64,000 bases of DNA from Neocallimastix lanati (nom. inval.) (Eukaryota > Neocallimastigomycota > Neocallimastigomycetes > Neocallimastigales > Neocallimastigaceae): assembly GCA_016946835.1 (NCBI GenBank), contig JACVTC010000114.1:199501-263500 (forward strand), in the 5' to 3' direction. A program made the translations under genes and the position numbers. Positions 11,469-23,400 of this stretch are shown here, piece after piece. Under the pieces are notes generated by a model. That model saw only the letters and a list, made by a program, of their open reading frames with translations. It was not told where the DNA came from and ran no database searches. The number at the start of each line of letters is the position of its first letter. Position 1 is the first letter of the stretch.

Positions 11469-11475
11469 TGAGTCA
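11469..11475 (+). promoter_or_regulatory. TGAGTCA site (GCN4/AP-1 type) upstream of the 11837 gene
   Basis: TGAGTCA, followed by T, lies 362 bp upstream of the ATG at 11837 inside a short GC-richer patch (11450-11510). It matches the established TGASTCA consensus of GCN4-type bZIP factors, one of which is encoded at 52003-54456. The match is visible; use in vivo is inferred. Confidence 0.35.
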
Positions 11476-11836
11476 TAATGTGGCTTATATTATTGTATTT
11501 TAACGCCATAAAAAATAATTTAAGATTAATTAAAAAAACTAAATTACTAATATTCATTATTAGTTAAAATGGTAATACAGAAATCAAAATTGTCAAATGT
11601 TAAATATTTATGAGTTTATTTCTTAAAAAATAAAAATAATGAAATAAAATAAAATAATATAAAATAAAATAAAATTTTATATATATTTAAAAAATTTAAT
11701 TTATGTGATAAAATTATAATAAAAAAAAATTTATAATTAAAAAACAAAAAAGTTTTATTTTAACATTATTAATAAAAATTCAATTATCAATTAATAAAAC
11801 AAAAACAGACAAAAAAAAATAATAAAATAAAATAAA

Positions 11837-13380
11837 ATGAACGTTCTAAATCAGAAAAAAAGTAATATATATGTTTATCCATCAATGAAACCTTTTTCTG
11901 GATTTACTACTTTGTTACATCATCCTAATAATCCAAGGTGTATATCAGAATATTTTTTTATCAGTAATATCAAATTTAATATATATTAAATATTAATACT
12001 ATGTTTATTTTTTACATTTAATCATTTTATGTATAAATATTTTGAAACTAAATATTCATTATAAAATTTTAATATAAAAAGATATTATTTTAAATTATTA
12101 TTATTATTTTTTTTTAATAATTTATATACTTTTATTTTTTTTTTATAAATATTAAATGGATATTCATATAATTAAATGAAAAGGTCAACTGCTATTGAAA
12201 TTGTATTAAACAATCAGAATAATAATATAGAAAATGGAAGAGATACCCAAAGGGTTGTATTAACCAAAAAACAAGAAATACGGCTTGAGTTAGCAAGATT
12301 AGGAACAAAAATTGATAAAATGGGTTTAAGAACATCAACTGTAATTTTTTTCTATTTTATTGATTCATTAGTATTCAATCATACATACATAATGAAAAAT
12401 AAATTATATTTTATATATAAATGATGTTCTAATAATTATATATATATTTAAATAATAATATTAATAATTTTATAGAAGAAGGAAGATCCAGTATTAATAG
12501 ATAAAAGTAGAAATTTTAAATAATTTAATATTTAATTCTAAATATATTTATATAAACAACATATTAAATTTTAATTTTGTTATCTTTAATTTGTATATAC
12601 TAATTTTTATTATAAAATATTAAAATTTATAAATATTTTATTGTATGAAGAATCTAAAAGCATGGAAACTTTGGTAAATGAAATATTTTATTTTTAATTA
12701 ATAATATTAATAATAATATTATTTAAAAATTAATAGCTATTACTATATTAGTATCAAATGAAATTCTTATAATAATAATAATAATAACTCTATTAAAGTA
12801 CTAATTCTATCTTTTTCTTTTTTTTTCTTTTTTTTTTTTTTTTTTTTTTCAATATAAATATTATTAATTATATTTATATTATTCATAATATCATTACTTT
12901 ATTTTTTTGACCTTTTATTTATTTATATAATTATATATTTATTTTTACGTTGTTGAAAAACTTTTAAATTTATTAATTTTTAATAATAATATTAAATAAA
13001 ATTATAATATAATAAATATTAAATATAATATAATTAAATATTATAATTAAATTATTGTTAAAATAAAGCAACTAAGCAAAGACGAAACCAAACAACTAAA
13101 AAAAGAAATCAGTACATATACATTAAATGATAATACAAAAAAATTAAATCTCAATAAAGAGGATGAATCAAAAAGTAAAAATAGTTTAGATGATGGTATT
13201 AATAAAAGAAAATTTAGTTTCTTTAATAAATTAAAAAATAAATCTTCCAATAAGAATTTAAAAAATTCTTTAAAATCAAAAAAATCAAATACAAAAATTG
13301 AAACAGCTTTAAGTGAAGTAGAAAATGCTGTAGAAAGAATGATGCTTTCTCGTTTGGATGATCAGAGAGTAACAATGTAA
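11837..13380 (+). CDS. Unidentified protein, five exons, about 207 residues
   Basis: Exons are 11837-11937, 12184-12340, 12476-12506, 12651-12673 and 13069-13380; phases 2, 2, 1 and 0 join correctly. The first exon is distinctive (YVYPSMKPFSGFTTLLHHPN). The middle is charged and helical (LTKKQEIRLELARLGTKIDK). The last exon has a Lys/Ser/Asn-rich linker (about residues 105-175) followed by a conserved-looking helix, IETALSEVENAVERMMLSRL, and the end DDQRVTM. No domain is recognised and no signal peptide or membrane segment is seen. The final codons are ambiguous: ATGTAA at 13375-13380 could be met-stop, or a donor GTAAAT leading to a tiny exon at 13622-13634 that would change the last residues. 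A TGAGTCA element lies 362 bp upstream. The 23-nt exon 4 is the least certain part. Confidence 0.7.
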
Positions 13381-13469
13381 ATTATTTATTATTTTATTCA
13401 ATTTTATTATATTATTATATTATTATTATATTATTATATTATTATTATTATATTATTATTATTATTATT

Positions 13470-13519
<50 letters not shown>

Positions 13520-14025
13520 TATATATATATATATCATATATACACTATAAAATGAATTCTAACTATTTTAAAATTATATTATTAATTATAATCAAACTAA
13601 TTTTTAATTTTTAATTTATAGAATAAAGAAATAAATCCAATGGAAATGAAATAATTAAATTTAATGTTTATATATATATTTGATCATTCATGAATTCAGC
13701 CTAATTTTAATATGATATTACATATTTTAATTTATATATAGAATTATTATTATTATTTATTATTAAATATAGGGAAAGAATAATAAATATTATATAAATA
13801 TTAGTAATAAAAATTTAAAGATATTGTTATAAATGCATACAACATTTTAAAAAACATACATACATACATACACACACATACACACACACAAACACATACA
13901 TAAATATATATTTACATATTTAGTTTTATATTTTCATAAACTATTTAAACTATTCAAAATATAAATAAACACGTATTTATATTTTGAATATATATTTTAT
14001 AATATTAATAGTAAAAATCTATATA
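13381..14025. other. Spacer with poly(T), CA-rich microsatellite
   Basis: A TTA/ATT microsatellite and a 44-base T run lie at about 13395-13514, followed by a CATA/CACA-rich microsatellite at about 13853-13900. No coding is seen apart from the possible terminal mini-exon at 13622. Confidence 0.7.
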
Positions 14026-14287
14026 GAACAATTTTAACTTATTAAATGATAATTTTATATTTATATCATATTTTTAATATTTTTTTAATATATATTTTTT
14101 TTAATAAAGTTTATTTTAATTTACATATTATACATAGTACTTTTTGATTTTTCATTATGCATACATAATTAAATATAATTTTTTTTTTTTTTTTTTTTTT
14201 TATAGCCTCAATTAAATATAAATTTGGATTTATATCACTCTTACAGTTATTGTTAATTTAATTATCATCATTTTCATTTCAGCGAAT
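14026..14287 (-). repeat. Inverted repeat pair, right arm
   Basis: 262 bases whose reverse complement is near-identical to the 5957-6273 block. In minus orientation it starts TTCGCTGAAATGAAAATGAT, continues through AAATTTATATTTAATTGAGG, a poly(A) run and a single 38-bp unit, and ends AAGTTAAAATTGTTC. The two arms face each other across about 7.7 kb that contains the unidentified five-exon gene. Confidence 0.82.
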
Positions 14288-14484
14288 ACAATAATAATAG
14301 ACTTGATACTCATTGCCATATGTCGTAACCCTAAATATTGAATAATTAATATATAATATAAATAAATGTAAAAAATTAATTACATTTAATTGTCCAATCA
14401 TATGTATATTAATTTCATCCACCTAATAATTAAAAGAAAATTAAATTAAAAATATATAAATAAATGAAAAGTATCAATATAATT

Positions 14485-14961
14485 TTAATCATCAATCCCT
14501 AACATTTCTGCATATCGTGTAAATCTTTCGCCTTTTACTAAAGATTTCCGTGTAGAATTGTTATAATGTTGGGAATATAGTAATTTTTGGAATTTTTCTT
14601 CAAAAAGAAGAAAAAAATGAAATATTAAATAAATTTAAAAATTTATAGAAATTATGTTAAACATTGTTTTATTGCTATAGATAATATTTAAAATAGTAAT
14701 ATTTAATAACTAGGTATTAGTTTATTAATAATTAAAATTATAAAACATAAAAATTTATAAAAGAAAGTATTTCGATAAATTAAAAGATTTATAGTATAGT
14801 AATATTTTATTATTTAATTATAAAATTTAAAAAAATTTAAAAAAAAATAGTAATTTTTTTGAATTAATATTATAAAATTTGTTTTTATTCTATTTACATT
14901 TATTACCAATTTTCACCTTTAGGTGAAAGTTTTGATACAGATTCGTTTCCTAACACTAATA
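14485..14961 (-). CDS. Orphan exons of an unidentified gene (C-terminal)
   Basis: The exon at 14597-14485 encodes KFQKLLYSQHYNNSTRKSLV then KGERFTRYAEMLGIDD-stop, preceded by a pyrimidine-rich GAAG acceptor. It looks strongly coding. Upstream on the same strand, 14961-14907 is open between a TTTCAG acceptor and GGTAATA donor and encodes VLGNESVSKLSPKGEN. The two do not join directly in phase, so a further exon is missing or one is wrong. The plus strand of 14923-15051 is also open behind a TTTAG acceptor (ending GRGVIINEWEKLKIIASNAL-stop) and is an alternative reading of that stretch. No family is recognised, and a decayed gene is possible. Confidence 0.35.
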
Positions 14962-15189
14962 CTGAAATTATATACTCGTAATAATGGACGTGGTGTTATC
15001 ATTAATGAATGGGAAAAGTTAAAAATTATTGCTTCTAATGCACTTTTATAATTATATAATATTTAATATTTCATTTCATGTATTTTTTTTTTTTTATTTC
15101 TCATTTAAATTCATGTAATTTCATTATTATTATAAATTAAATAAGTTTTCTTTAAGTCTAAAAAAAAAAAATTTAATACCAATTTATAC

Positions 15190-16010
15190 TTATTTTTAAT
15201 AGATATGCTATTTTTACGTTTTTTAATTTTATTTTTTCCTTATCTAATTTTTCGACTTTTATTTTTATTACTGATTTCCTTATTTTCTTTATTGATTTTA
15301 TAATTTTCTAAGATCTACTTCACCCATTGCTTCTTTTTCGTATTTTTTTCTTCTTTATTCTATTCCCTTGATTTAATACTGTTTTCTACTTCGTCTATGG
15401 TAGCACAGCAATTTTGGACACAATATCTAAAATTAAATGTGATGGTATGAACCTTAAAATTTATAGATGAATATTTCCTTAACCTATAAATTATTATTAT
15501 ATTTCCAGGTGAATTGGTGAAATAAAAGCACAGTTTCATACTTAACTTGATCATTCCCTCCTAAACCTTCGACAAATTTGCCTCTAAAACTATTTTTGAT
15601 TTGAATTAGGTAATTTTTTACAGTTTTAATAATAATAATTATAATAATAATTAATAATAATAATTATATGAAAAATACTATAATCTTTCTTTCTCAATTT
15701 CATGTTGTTCCTTTAAAAAATATATATTTTGTTGAATTTCTTTGGCTTGATTACTAGATATCTAGTAAAAAAATTTTTTAATCGTTTTAGAAAGTAAGAT
15801 TATTCCTTGGGTTCTCCTGCGAACTTCGGTGGTGATGGGGTGAGGCTTTTCAGGATAGGGACGTTTTGGACAACATTATTTTCAATATCCATAGAACTGT
15901 GATTCGAGACCTCGTCCAAGCCTCCATCAGCTCCAAGATTTAAGTCGTTATTTATTTTTAAATAATTCATAGCTATACTATTTACTAAATTTTTATCTAA
16001 TATTTCCAAA
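15190..16010 (-). pseudogene. Decayed gag-like region (Ty3/gypsy type?)
   Basis: A minus-strand frame at 16009-15800 encodes a hydrophilic stretch (LEILDKNLVNSIAMNYLKIN) leading to a Pro-rich hinge, LTPSPPKFAGEPKE, which resembles the segment before the capsid domain in Ty3-type Gag. The reading then meets TAA and continues as a helix, YFLKRLKNFFTRYLVIKPKK, after that stop. Further downstream (15550-15190) come more coding-like pieces with TAG/TAA codons. There is no intact start, zinc knuckle or pol beside it. The assignment rests on the PKFAGEPKE phrase and context only. Confidence 0.4.
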
Positions 16011-16429
16011 TTATTAATCCTATTTCTCTATTTTATAAAGTTAAATTATCTATTCTAAAAAGTTAGAAAATTATTAAACAAATTATAAAATTTAGAATGT
16101 TTCATTAACACACACACACGCACAAAAAAAATCCTATTAAATTTTTAATTTTGTTTCATTATTATTTTTCTTTCTATTTTTAAACTAATTTTAACAATCA
16201 TCAAATTCTTTACCACAGAGATACTTAACCGTAATTCTTTACTATGAATTTGGATTTAAGTTGCTTAATTTTTATATTAGAATTTGTTTTATTAAATTAT
16301 AATTATGAAATTTAATATTGATTTGTATTACATGAATTTATGAAGTTATCTCAATTGAAATAAATTTATTTTAGTTGTAATGTATTTATTTTACATGTAT
16401 ATATAAAAACTTTTTTTTTTTTTTTTTTA

Positions 16430-16532
<103 letters not shown>

Positions 16533-16639
16533 CAGAGAAGAATTCATTTCCATAAATTTATTAATTTTATTATAAAAAATACATGCAGGTAAAAAGTACA
16601 TTTGAAATTAAAAATAAAAATAAAAATTAAAAAAAATAA

Positions 16640-18833
16640 AAAATAAAAAAGTTCAAAAATATTATGTATTTCGGCAAGTTGTACTATGCAGGAATTTTCC
16701 TTTCCTAACAAATAAAAAAAAAATAATAAAACCTAGAAGCAACATCTTTAAAACAGATAGTGTAGGGTCCACTAAACTCTCCCTGGATTCATCATTTATT
16801 GAACTACTAAGGTGAGATTCACAATTCGTAGAAATAGATGATGGTTCTGTATTATCATTATGCCTTATCAGTATGACGTCGACGCTCTTGATTAAGTTTG
16901 GTATTTTGAAATACCTATTAAGTAATAGCTCAAACGAACTACTTAAGATAGGTATTGCGCTAGTTAAGAATTCCGTCAAGCCCACAATTTTTGGAGCAGG
17001 TGATTCAGATGAACCTTTGAAAAATAGTTCATTTAATTGTCTCTGTTCCCCACTATTGAAATGTAGCTCATTTAAAGCTAAAGTTCCACCAAGAAGAAAC
17101 AAGTTTATATAATGATTGATATAATCTTCAAAATCAGAAATAGAGTCATAGGAAGAAAGAGGATTAAACACTCTAATCTTCCTAACGAACAAAACATTGA
17201 GATCATCGATGAAATTTAAAGAATTCCATCTAAAAGATGAAAGAGCATTGCATTTAAAAATCCAATGCTCAAAAAATTGATTACCTTCGCCACAACAGGG
17301 GCAAGTATTGGGTCAATCTTCTGAATCTCTATCCATTCTAATAGCAATAGTAGTATTGTATTTATAACCACGGCGTAAAGGTATAATCCACGAAAACCCT
17401 AAGTTGAATTGGGGATATTTTAAGATAAACATAATTATAGCTTTATTGAATTGGGGATATCTTAAGCTAAGTATTATTATAACTTTATTATTTGAGAACT
17501 TGTTACTATCGTAATTTTGACCTTTAATACTTTGAAATTTGGAAACTGATTTCCAGTAATGTTCTATAATATTGTCATACTTCACACATTTATATTTTTT
17601 TGATTTTTTTGTATAATGTTCTAGATTCTTTAGTCCAAGAATAATAAGACATTATGAGAATATATTTAATAAGATCCTTTATAATACAGTTAGATTTACT
17701 CCATTTTGCCAACGATTCAACTTGTAAGGTTGTATAGACACCAGCAATAGGAGGGATACCTAGATCTCGAGATAAAGCATAAGTACTCATAGTAGAATTA
17801 TGTCTAAGGTAGTAATTGTTTTCTGAATTTGTATTATTATTTTTAGAGAAGGAACTGATATTCCAAAATAGACCAGTATTAATTAATGTTTGAATTCTGG
17901 CCGTTCTTTTTGTTTGAACCAAGTAAAGGAGAATAATAAATAACTTTACTGATAACAAAGGGTTGATGAAATTTTTTTTTTTGTATACAATAGGAATAAG
18001 CTTATTTGAAAAGAAATATGTAAATGAAAGAAGGGATTTTTTCTAACTTTAAAATGCATGAGAGATATAATGTGGTCTAATAAAAGATTATCTGAAAAAG
18101 GAATACCTTGATAAATATACCTAGAAACTTTAGGAATAGAATTCATTCCTAAATAGAAGGTTAGGTCACGTCACTATTATTTGGAGGAGATTGGAAGTTC
18201 ATTGGTTTTATAACCATAGTTGTACATTTTTCAATACCAAAAGTTATTTCATTTAAATTAGTCCATTTATGTACCTTTTTTTTAATAATTTTTCTAAATT
18301 TTTTGCACTTGGAGCAATGAGAACAACATCATCAGTAAAGAGTTCACCACAACATTTTTTTTTTTTTCCAATACTAACACCATACTTTTCACAGTTATTT
18401 AGTATTTTATTGATGAATAAATTGAATAAGACTGGAGATAATGGACAACCTTTACGGAACACCTCTTTTAATAGTAAATTCATTTGATAACATTGAAGCA
18501 AATTGAGCACATACTTTAGATGAAGTATATAAATTACAAAGAAAATCAAAACATTTACCAAGGACTCCATAATGATATAATTTAGTAAGAATGTTAAATA
18601 TAGAAACTGAATCATAATCTTTTTAAAGATCTAAAAAGGTTAAATATGTGAATTTTCTTCTTTAGCAAATTTCTCTAATGAAAATGAATAAACTAATTCA
18701 TTCTTCACGGTTGCGAAAACCAAATTGTTCAGGTCTAATGAAATTGTGTGTATGTGCAGAAGAAGATAATCTATCTGTTATAATTTTTGAAATGAATTTC
18801 AGCTCAACATTAATAATGAGATTATGTGGCTAT

Positions 18834-18836
<3 letters not shown>
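16640..18836 (-). mobile_element. 5'-truncated, decayed non-LTR retrotransposon (LINE) A
   Basis: Reading on the minus strand, reverse-transcriptase motifs appear in order. First, FIRPEQFGFRNREE at about 18735. Then motif A, FLDL-stop-KDYDSV, at about 18630. Then motif B, KGCPLSPVLFNLFINKILNN, and motif C, FTDDVVLIA, at about 18470-18300. A C-terminal CPCC-x6-H-x4-C zinc finger (zf-RVT type; CPCCGEGNQFFEHWIFKC) lies at about 17300-17240, followed by a tail with FLLGGTLALNELHF. Frameshifts and stops separate the pieces, so it is inactive. The element begins inside the RT domain next to a (TTA)n tract at 18836-18890, as expected for 5' truncation during target-primed reverse transcription. It shares tail features with the remnants at 22 kb and 61 kb. 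Confidence 0.85.
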
Positions 18837-18867
<31 letters not shown>

Positions 18868-19035
18868 TATTATTATTATTATTATTATTTTTTTTAACTG
18901 TAAATTAAAATGAAATTTTTTAATAAAAATTAAAAAACTAATTTAATGAAAGTAAAAAATAAGATTAGAATTTATTATTACTATTATTAATAAAATACAT
19001 GTTAAATCATATGAAATAATCAAAGATGAATGTAA

Positions 19036-19066
<31 letters not shown>

Positions 19067-19103
19067 TTTTTATTTATTTATTTATTTATTATATTTATTA
19101 TTT

Positions 19104-19143
<40 letters not shown>

Positions 19144-19482
19144 TTATATATGTTTTATTTGTTTTATTTTTATTTTTTTATATTTATTTTTTTATTATTA
19201 TTTCAAATCTAATTTTTTTAATATTATATTTTATTAAGTTTAATTTGTTTTTATATATTAAACAAATCTTGGTATAAAAATTACAAAATATAAGAAAAAA
19301 AAAAAAGGGTAAAGTTTTGAAAATTTTTTTTAATTAATGATAATTAGTAATTTATATAAAGTTTAATTTTTATATTTTTCATTATATAAATACTTTGTAG
19401 TACTTTTTATTATACCAAAATTAAAAACTGTAATAATATTATTTATAAGTTTTATTTTGGATTTATTTTTCAATTTAGCTTG

Positions 19483-19518
<36 letters not shown>

Positions 19519-19560
19519 TAAATTAATTATTGCTTTATATTTATCCATATTTTATGGTGC
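18836..19560. other. Microsatellites and T tracts
   Basis: (TTA)n at about 18836-18890, an AT run at 19040-19057, T tracts at about 19108-19136 and (TTA)n at about 19482-19518. The Phe/Leu/Tyr-rich ORF at 19026-19277 is a translation of these tracts. No gene is supported. Confidence 0.75.
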
Positions 19561-19654
19561 CGGACTGTATGAATTGACTATAAATTGAAAAAATATACCA
19601 CAACACAAATATAGCCCGCATTCATTTAATAATAATATATTACAAACATGCTAT

Positions 19655-21102
19655 TTATATTAAATTGATTACTTGTACAAGAAACTATTTCCAAAGTTAA
19701 ACATATAATATTAATAATTATTTTTATAAATAAAATATTTGTAAGTTTTAACATTTAAAATAAAAATTAATTTAAATTTATAAATAAATATTACTTCTTC
19801 ATAGTTTAAATTAAGTTTTCCTTGCTATTAATATTAAAAAAAGAAAAAAAAAAAAAAAAAAAAAAAAAAGAAAAAAAACATTAAAATATTTGTAATAATT
19901 AAATATTATTCATTAAATGATAAATTTAATAAATTATCTTATATATAATAAAGATAATAATAGTATAATAATAGTCCTACCCTATTTCTATCTCGGTATC
20001 TAAAGGATTCAGTAATAGAATTAAGTGATATGCATATATTCATAAACTGATCGAAATTTACAGTTTCACCATCAACTAATTTAATAAATTTATATATAAT
20101 ACATAATGAAAGTTTATATTTAATAATATATATATATATATTAAGCAAAGATGACTATGATACACCTCGTAATAATAATAAAGAATAAACTAAATATAAA
20201 TTTATTTACAATTTCTAGAATACTTCTTTAATAATAATTGTATAATATGATCACTTATTTGAAGTTTAAGTCTGTATAGTGCTTCCTTTAATTCTTCTCT
20301 GTCAATACTATTATTACCATCAATATCAAATAAATTAAACATTTTTCTCCAACGATCGATATATATCATCATTGCATGGAATTCGTTTAAATTTAAAGTA
20401 TCGGTATTTCTTGTATTAATCATTCTTACTATTAATATAATTGTTTGATAGCTGAAACTTGAATTATCAGCTGTGTTGTTAAATATATATTTATATTGTA
20501 TTAAAAGGATTAAATTTTACAAAATTAACGAAACATATAAAAAAAATATAAATATATATATAAAAGCACATATATTTATATTTATATAATTTTAAATTTT
20601 TAATTTTAATTTATTATATACAAATATAAAAATATATGTATATATTAAAATAAAATACTTGGAATTTATTTTTATATAAATAATTTAATTTAATATTTTT
20701 AAATAAAATTTACCATTTTTTAAAGCTTGTCTTAATTCTTCAATTGTAAGTTCACCTGAACCATCACTTTGTTATTTTATTTATTATTATATATGTTTAT
20801 TTTCATGTTCATCATTTTATTAATAAAAAATAACATTTATTATATATTAATTATTATTTAATATTAATTTTATTATAATATATGAAATAAAATTAATATA
20901 ATTACGTATCAACAGCATTAAACCATTGTCTTACTTCATCTATATATTATTAAAATTTAAAATAGTAGATTAATATCTAACTTATTAAAATAATTTTATA
21001 TTTAGTTTATTCTTTATTTTAATAATATTTATATATTATTAAAGAATCATAAGTTTTCAATGTACCTTCAGTATGATTCCAATCATTATTTCCCGAGCTC
21101 AT
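19655..21102 (-). CDS. Penta-EF-hand protein (ALG-2/PDCD6, Pef1-like)
   Basis: Seven exons were reconstructed: 21102-21066, 20939-20906, 20766-20714, 20470-20210, 20075-19981, 19824-19795 and 19684-19655. All junctions are GT-AG and in phase and give 179 residues, close to the usual 170-195 of group I penta-EF-hand proteins without a long Gly/Pro N-terminus. EF1 loop: DTDGSGELTIEE at 23-34. EF3 loop: DIDGNNSIDREE at 90-101. Both have all canonical calcium ligands. EF2 (about 58-70), EF4 (around NFDGETVNFDQF) and EF5 (RNRQGKLNLNYEE) are degenerate. The signature spacing FHAMMIYIDRWRKMFNLFD between EF2 and EF3 matches ALG-2-type proteins. The family binds calcium and membrane-trafficking partners (ESCRT, COPII) or calpain-like proteases and dimerises through EF5; specific partners here are unknown. 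The very short first exon makes the start plausible rather than proven. Confidence 0.9.
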
Positions 21103-22004
21103 TATTAAATAATATTTATATATTATTTATTTTTATGAAGAAATAAATAAATAAATACAAACAATAATATTTTATTACAAATATATAAATAATATTACTT
21201 TTTTATTTTATTTTATTTTTTTTTAAAAAAAATAAATAAAAAATAAAAATAAAAAAATAAAAAAAAAATAATAATTTGTCTTTTATTACTTTTTACTAAT
21301 TTTATTCTTTTCTTTTTTACTTTTTTTTAATATATAAAAACAAAGTATTAACAAATAAATTAATTATAAATTAAAAAATTTAAAATTATAATAAATCTTA
21401 ATTTTATAAAAAAAAACTTTATTTATTAATAAAGTAATAATTAAATATATGACATATGATAATAATATAAGAAATACTCAAGCCATATAAATAATTTATT
21501 AGTATTAATATTTTTAGATATTTATTATAGTAATATTAATAACTTTAACTTTAAATATGAAATAAGCCATTCCACTAATTCAATTGTGTTACAAAAATTA
21601 TTGGCTTTTTTTTTTTTTTTTTTTTTTTTTTTTTCTGATGATATATATACAGTAATAATAATTTTTTTTAACATTAGAAGTAAACTTATGCCACCAAAAG
21701 TTATTGGAAAATTAATTCAATTGTCTTTTTTACACCAAAATGATGGAAATGATGGAATCATGGTGAAGTTCAAGAACTATAGTAAGAAAAAGAAAAAAAA
21801 TTATACTTATTAAAATATAAAATAACACTAATTTTTTTTCTAATTTTCTTCATATTTACTTTTATATTAATTCACTTATTATTATTAAATACATTTTTTT
21901 TTTTGTGAAAAGCAAAAAATTAATAAAAAAAATATTATTTGTCTAAATTGAACAAAATAATTTTTTAAATAGTTATGTTAAATAAAAGTAATATTCAAAA
22001 TAAT
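21103..22004. other. Spacer; short coding-like stretch at 21685-21780
   Basis: Mostly A/T noise with a T run at 21606-21633. A plus frame at about 21680-21790 reads LMPPKVIGKLIQLSFLHQND then GNDGIMVKFKNYSK and looks more protein-like than its surroundings. It has no supported start, splice site or recognised family and may be transposon debris beside the LINE end at 22005. Confidence 0.4.
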
Positions 22005-23285
22005 AAAGTGTATAAATAAATTCAGAAAAAGTCCATATACAACGAACCTCACCTCCGGATTATAGGATTTCTGTTAAAAGGAATTCTTCCTGGATTAGAG
22101 TTTGAATTGACACTCTGAAAGAATTATGGTCTTTACCTTCAGAGGCATTGACCCTGCAGGTCTGTCATACTGCATTTTCAACGTCGATGCTCCAGTTGGT
22201 TTACGCATATGCCGTTGGAATAGCAATCCTTGTCGAATACTAGCCCTAGACATAGTTTCTGCCGCTGATCACACCAAGAATGACGTTTTAGAATAATCAG
22301 AAGAAATGATATGGTTATTAAGCAAAACATTCCATTCCTTTTTTATAATTCAAATCAATAATATTTTCATCTCTTTTACCAAGAAGGAAGTTATATAATC
22401 GGTACCACGTCATATATATATTTACAGACTCATTATTCAGAAAATTATTAATATTAACACGACTATCACCATTTAATGTTGGACAATATTTGGTAATTAC
22501 AAAATTATTTTCATAAAGAATTTCAAATATCCATAAAATATTTCATTCGAAATTCATGGAGAAGATAAAATTAAAAAAACTGATTTTTCAATTGAGGATT
22601 TTCATTTTCTATATAACAACAAGGACAGCATTCTGGGCATTTGTCTTCAATTATATTGGCAGCTTTGTCAACTCGAGCATTGAATTTATATCCGCATCTG
22701 GCACGCAGTATCCATTGGAAACCAATGTTATATTCAGGATACTTAAAATTGAGTTTTATGTAGTTTCAAGTTTTCTTAAATTCATTTTTCTTATAAGCAT
22801 TAGTATTAATAGATTTTCTTACAATATTTCTATTCAAGTAAAAGTTTACAATTGCTTTTTTAAATGGAAATTTATCTAATTTATCTAAGATTTTACTTTT
22901 TTTTTTTTATCTCATGTATGACGTCTACAACGTGATATATCTCTAACTATAACAGAGATAATACAATTTGAATTTTTCCATCTTTTAAAGCATCTTACCT
23001 AAGCAATCACACATTTCGCTGATAGATGAGGAATGTTATGATTTTTAGAAACACAATAAATGGATGTAAAGCTACTCGTATTGGAAAATCCTTCAAGTAT
23101 AATCCTGTGTTAACTAGTGTCTGAGTATTTCCCCTTCTTTCTTGATATGATCCAAGTAGAGGCGCATAATACGAAACTTGAACAATTACTACTGCAGAAA
23201 ATAACATTAGTTTATGAGGGATAATAATATGAGGGATTCTTAAGAAATCATTTAATAAAATAAAGTTCTTAAGCAAATATAATAA
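22005..23285 (-). mobile_element. LINE remnant B (C-terminal/3' part)
   Basis: A GC-richer minus-strand remnant. Pieces include LVNTGLYLKDF (compare LINTGLFWN in LINE A, both after a similar leader), a Cys cluster CPECCPCC near 22640 at the place of LINE A's zinc finger, and a tail with YNFLLGKRDENIIDLNYKKG. The 3' part, 22005-22480, aligns in the same orientation with 60826-61280, including AGAGGCATTG, CATAGTTTCT, CACCAAGAA and AAGAAGGAAGTTATATAATC. Stops and frameshifts are frequent. The shared 3' boundary at both loci is close to CTGAATTTATTTAT-CACTTTAT on the minus strand. Confidence 0.75.
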
Positions 23286-23297
23286 AGCTATAAAATA

Positions 23298-23302
23298 TTA
23301 TT

Positions 23303-23373
<71 letters not shown>

Positions 23374-23400
23374 TTTGTTTATTTATTTATTTATTTACTT
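23298..23400. repeat. (ATTT)n microsatellite
   Basis: About 25 tetranucleotide ATTT units, with one G interruption near 23377, directly at the 5' side of LINE remnant B. Confidence 0.9.

Noticed and set aside
22556-22879. 107-aa plus-strand ORF
   Set aside because: Antisense of LINE remnant B, whose minus strand shows the Cys cluster expected of the element's C-terminal finger.
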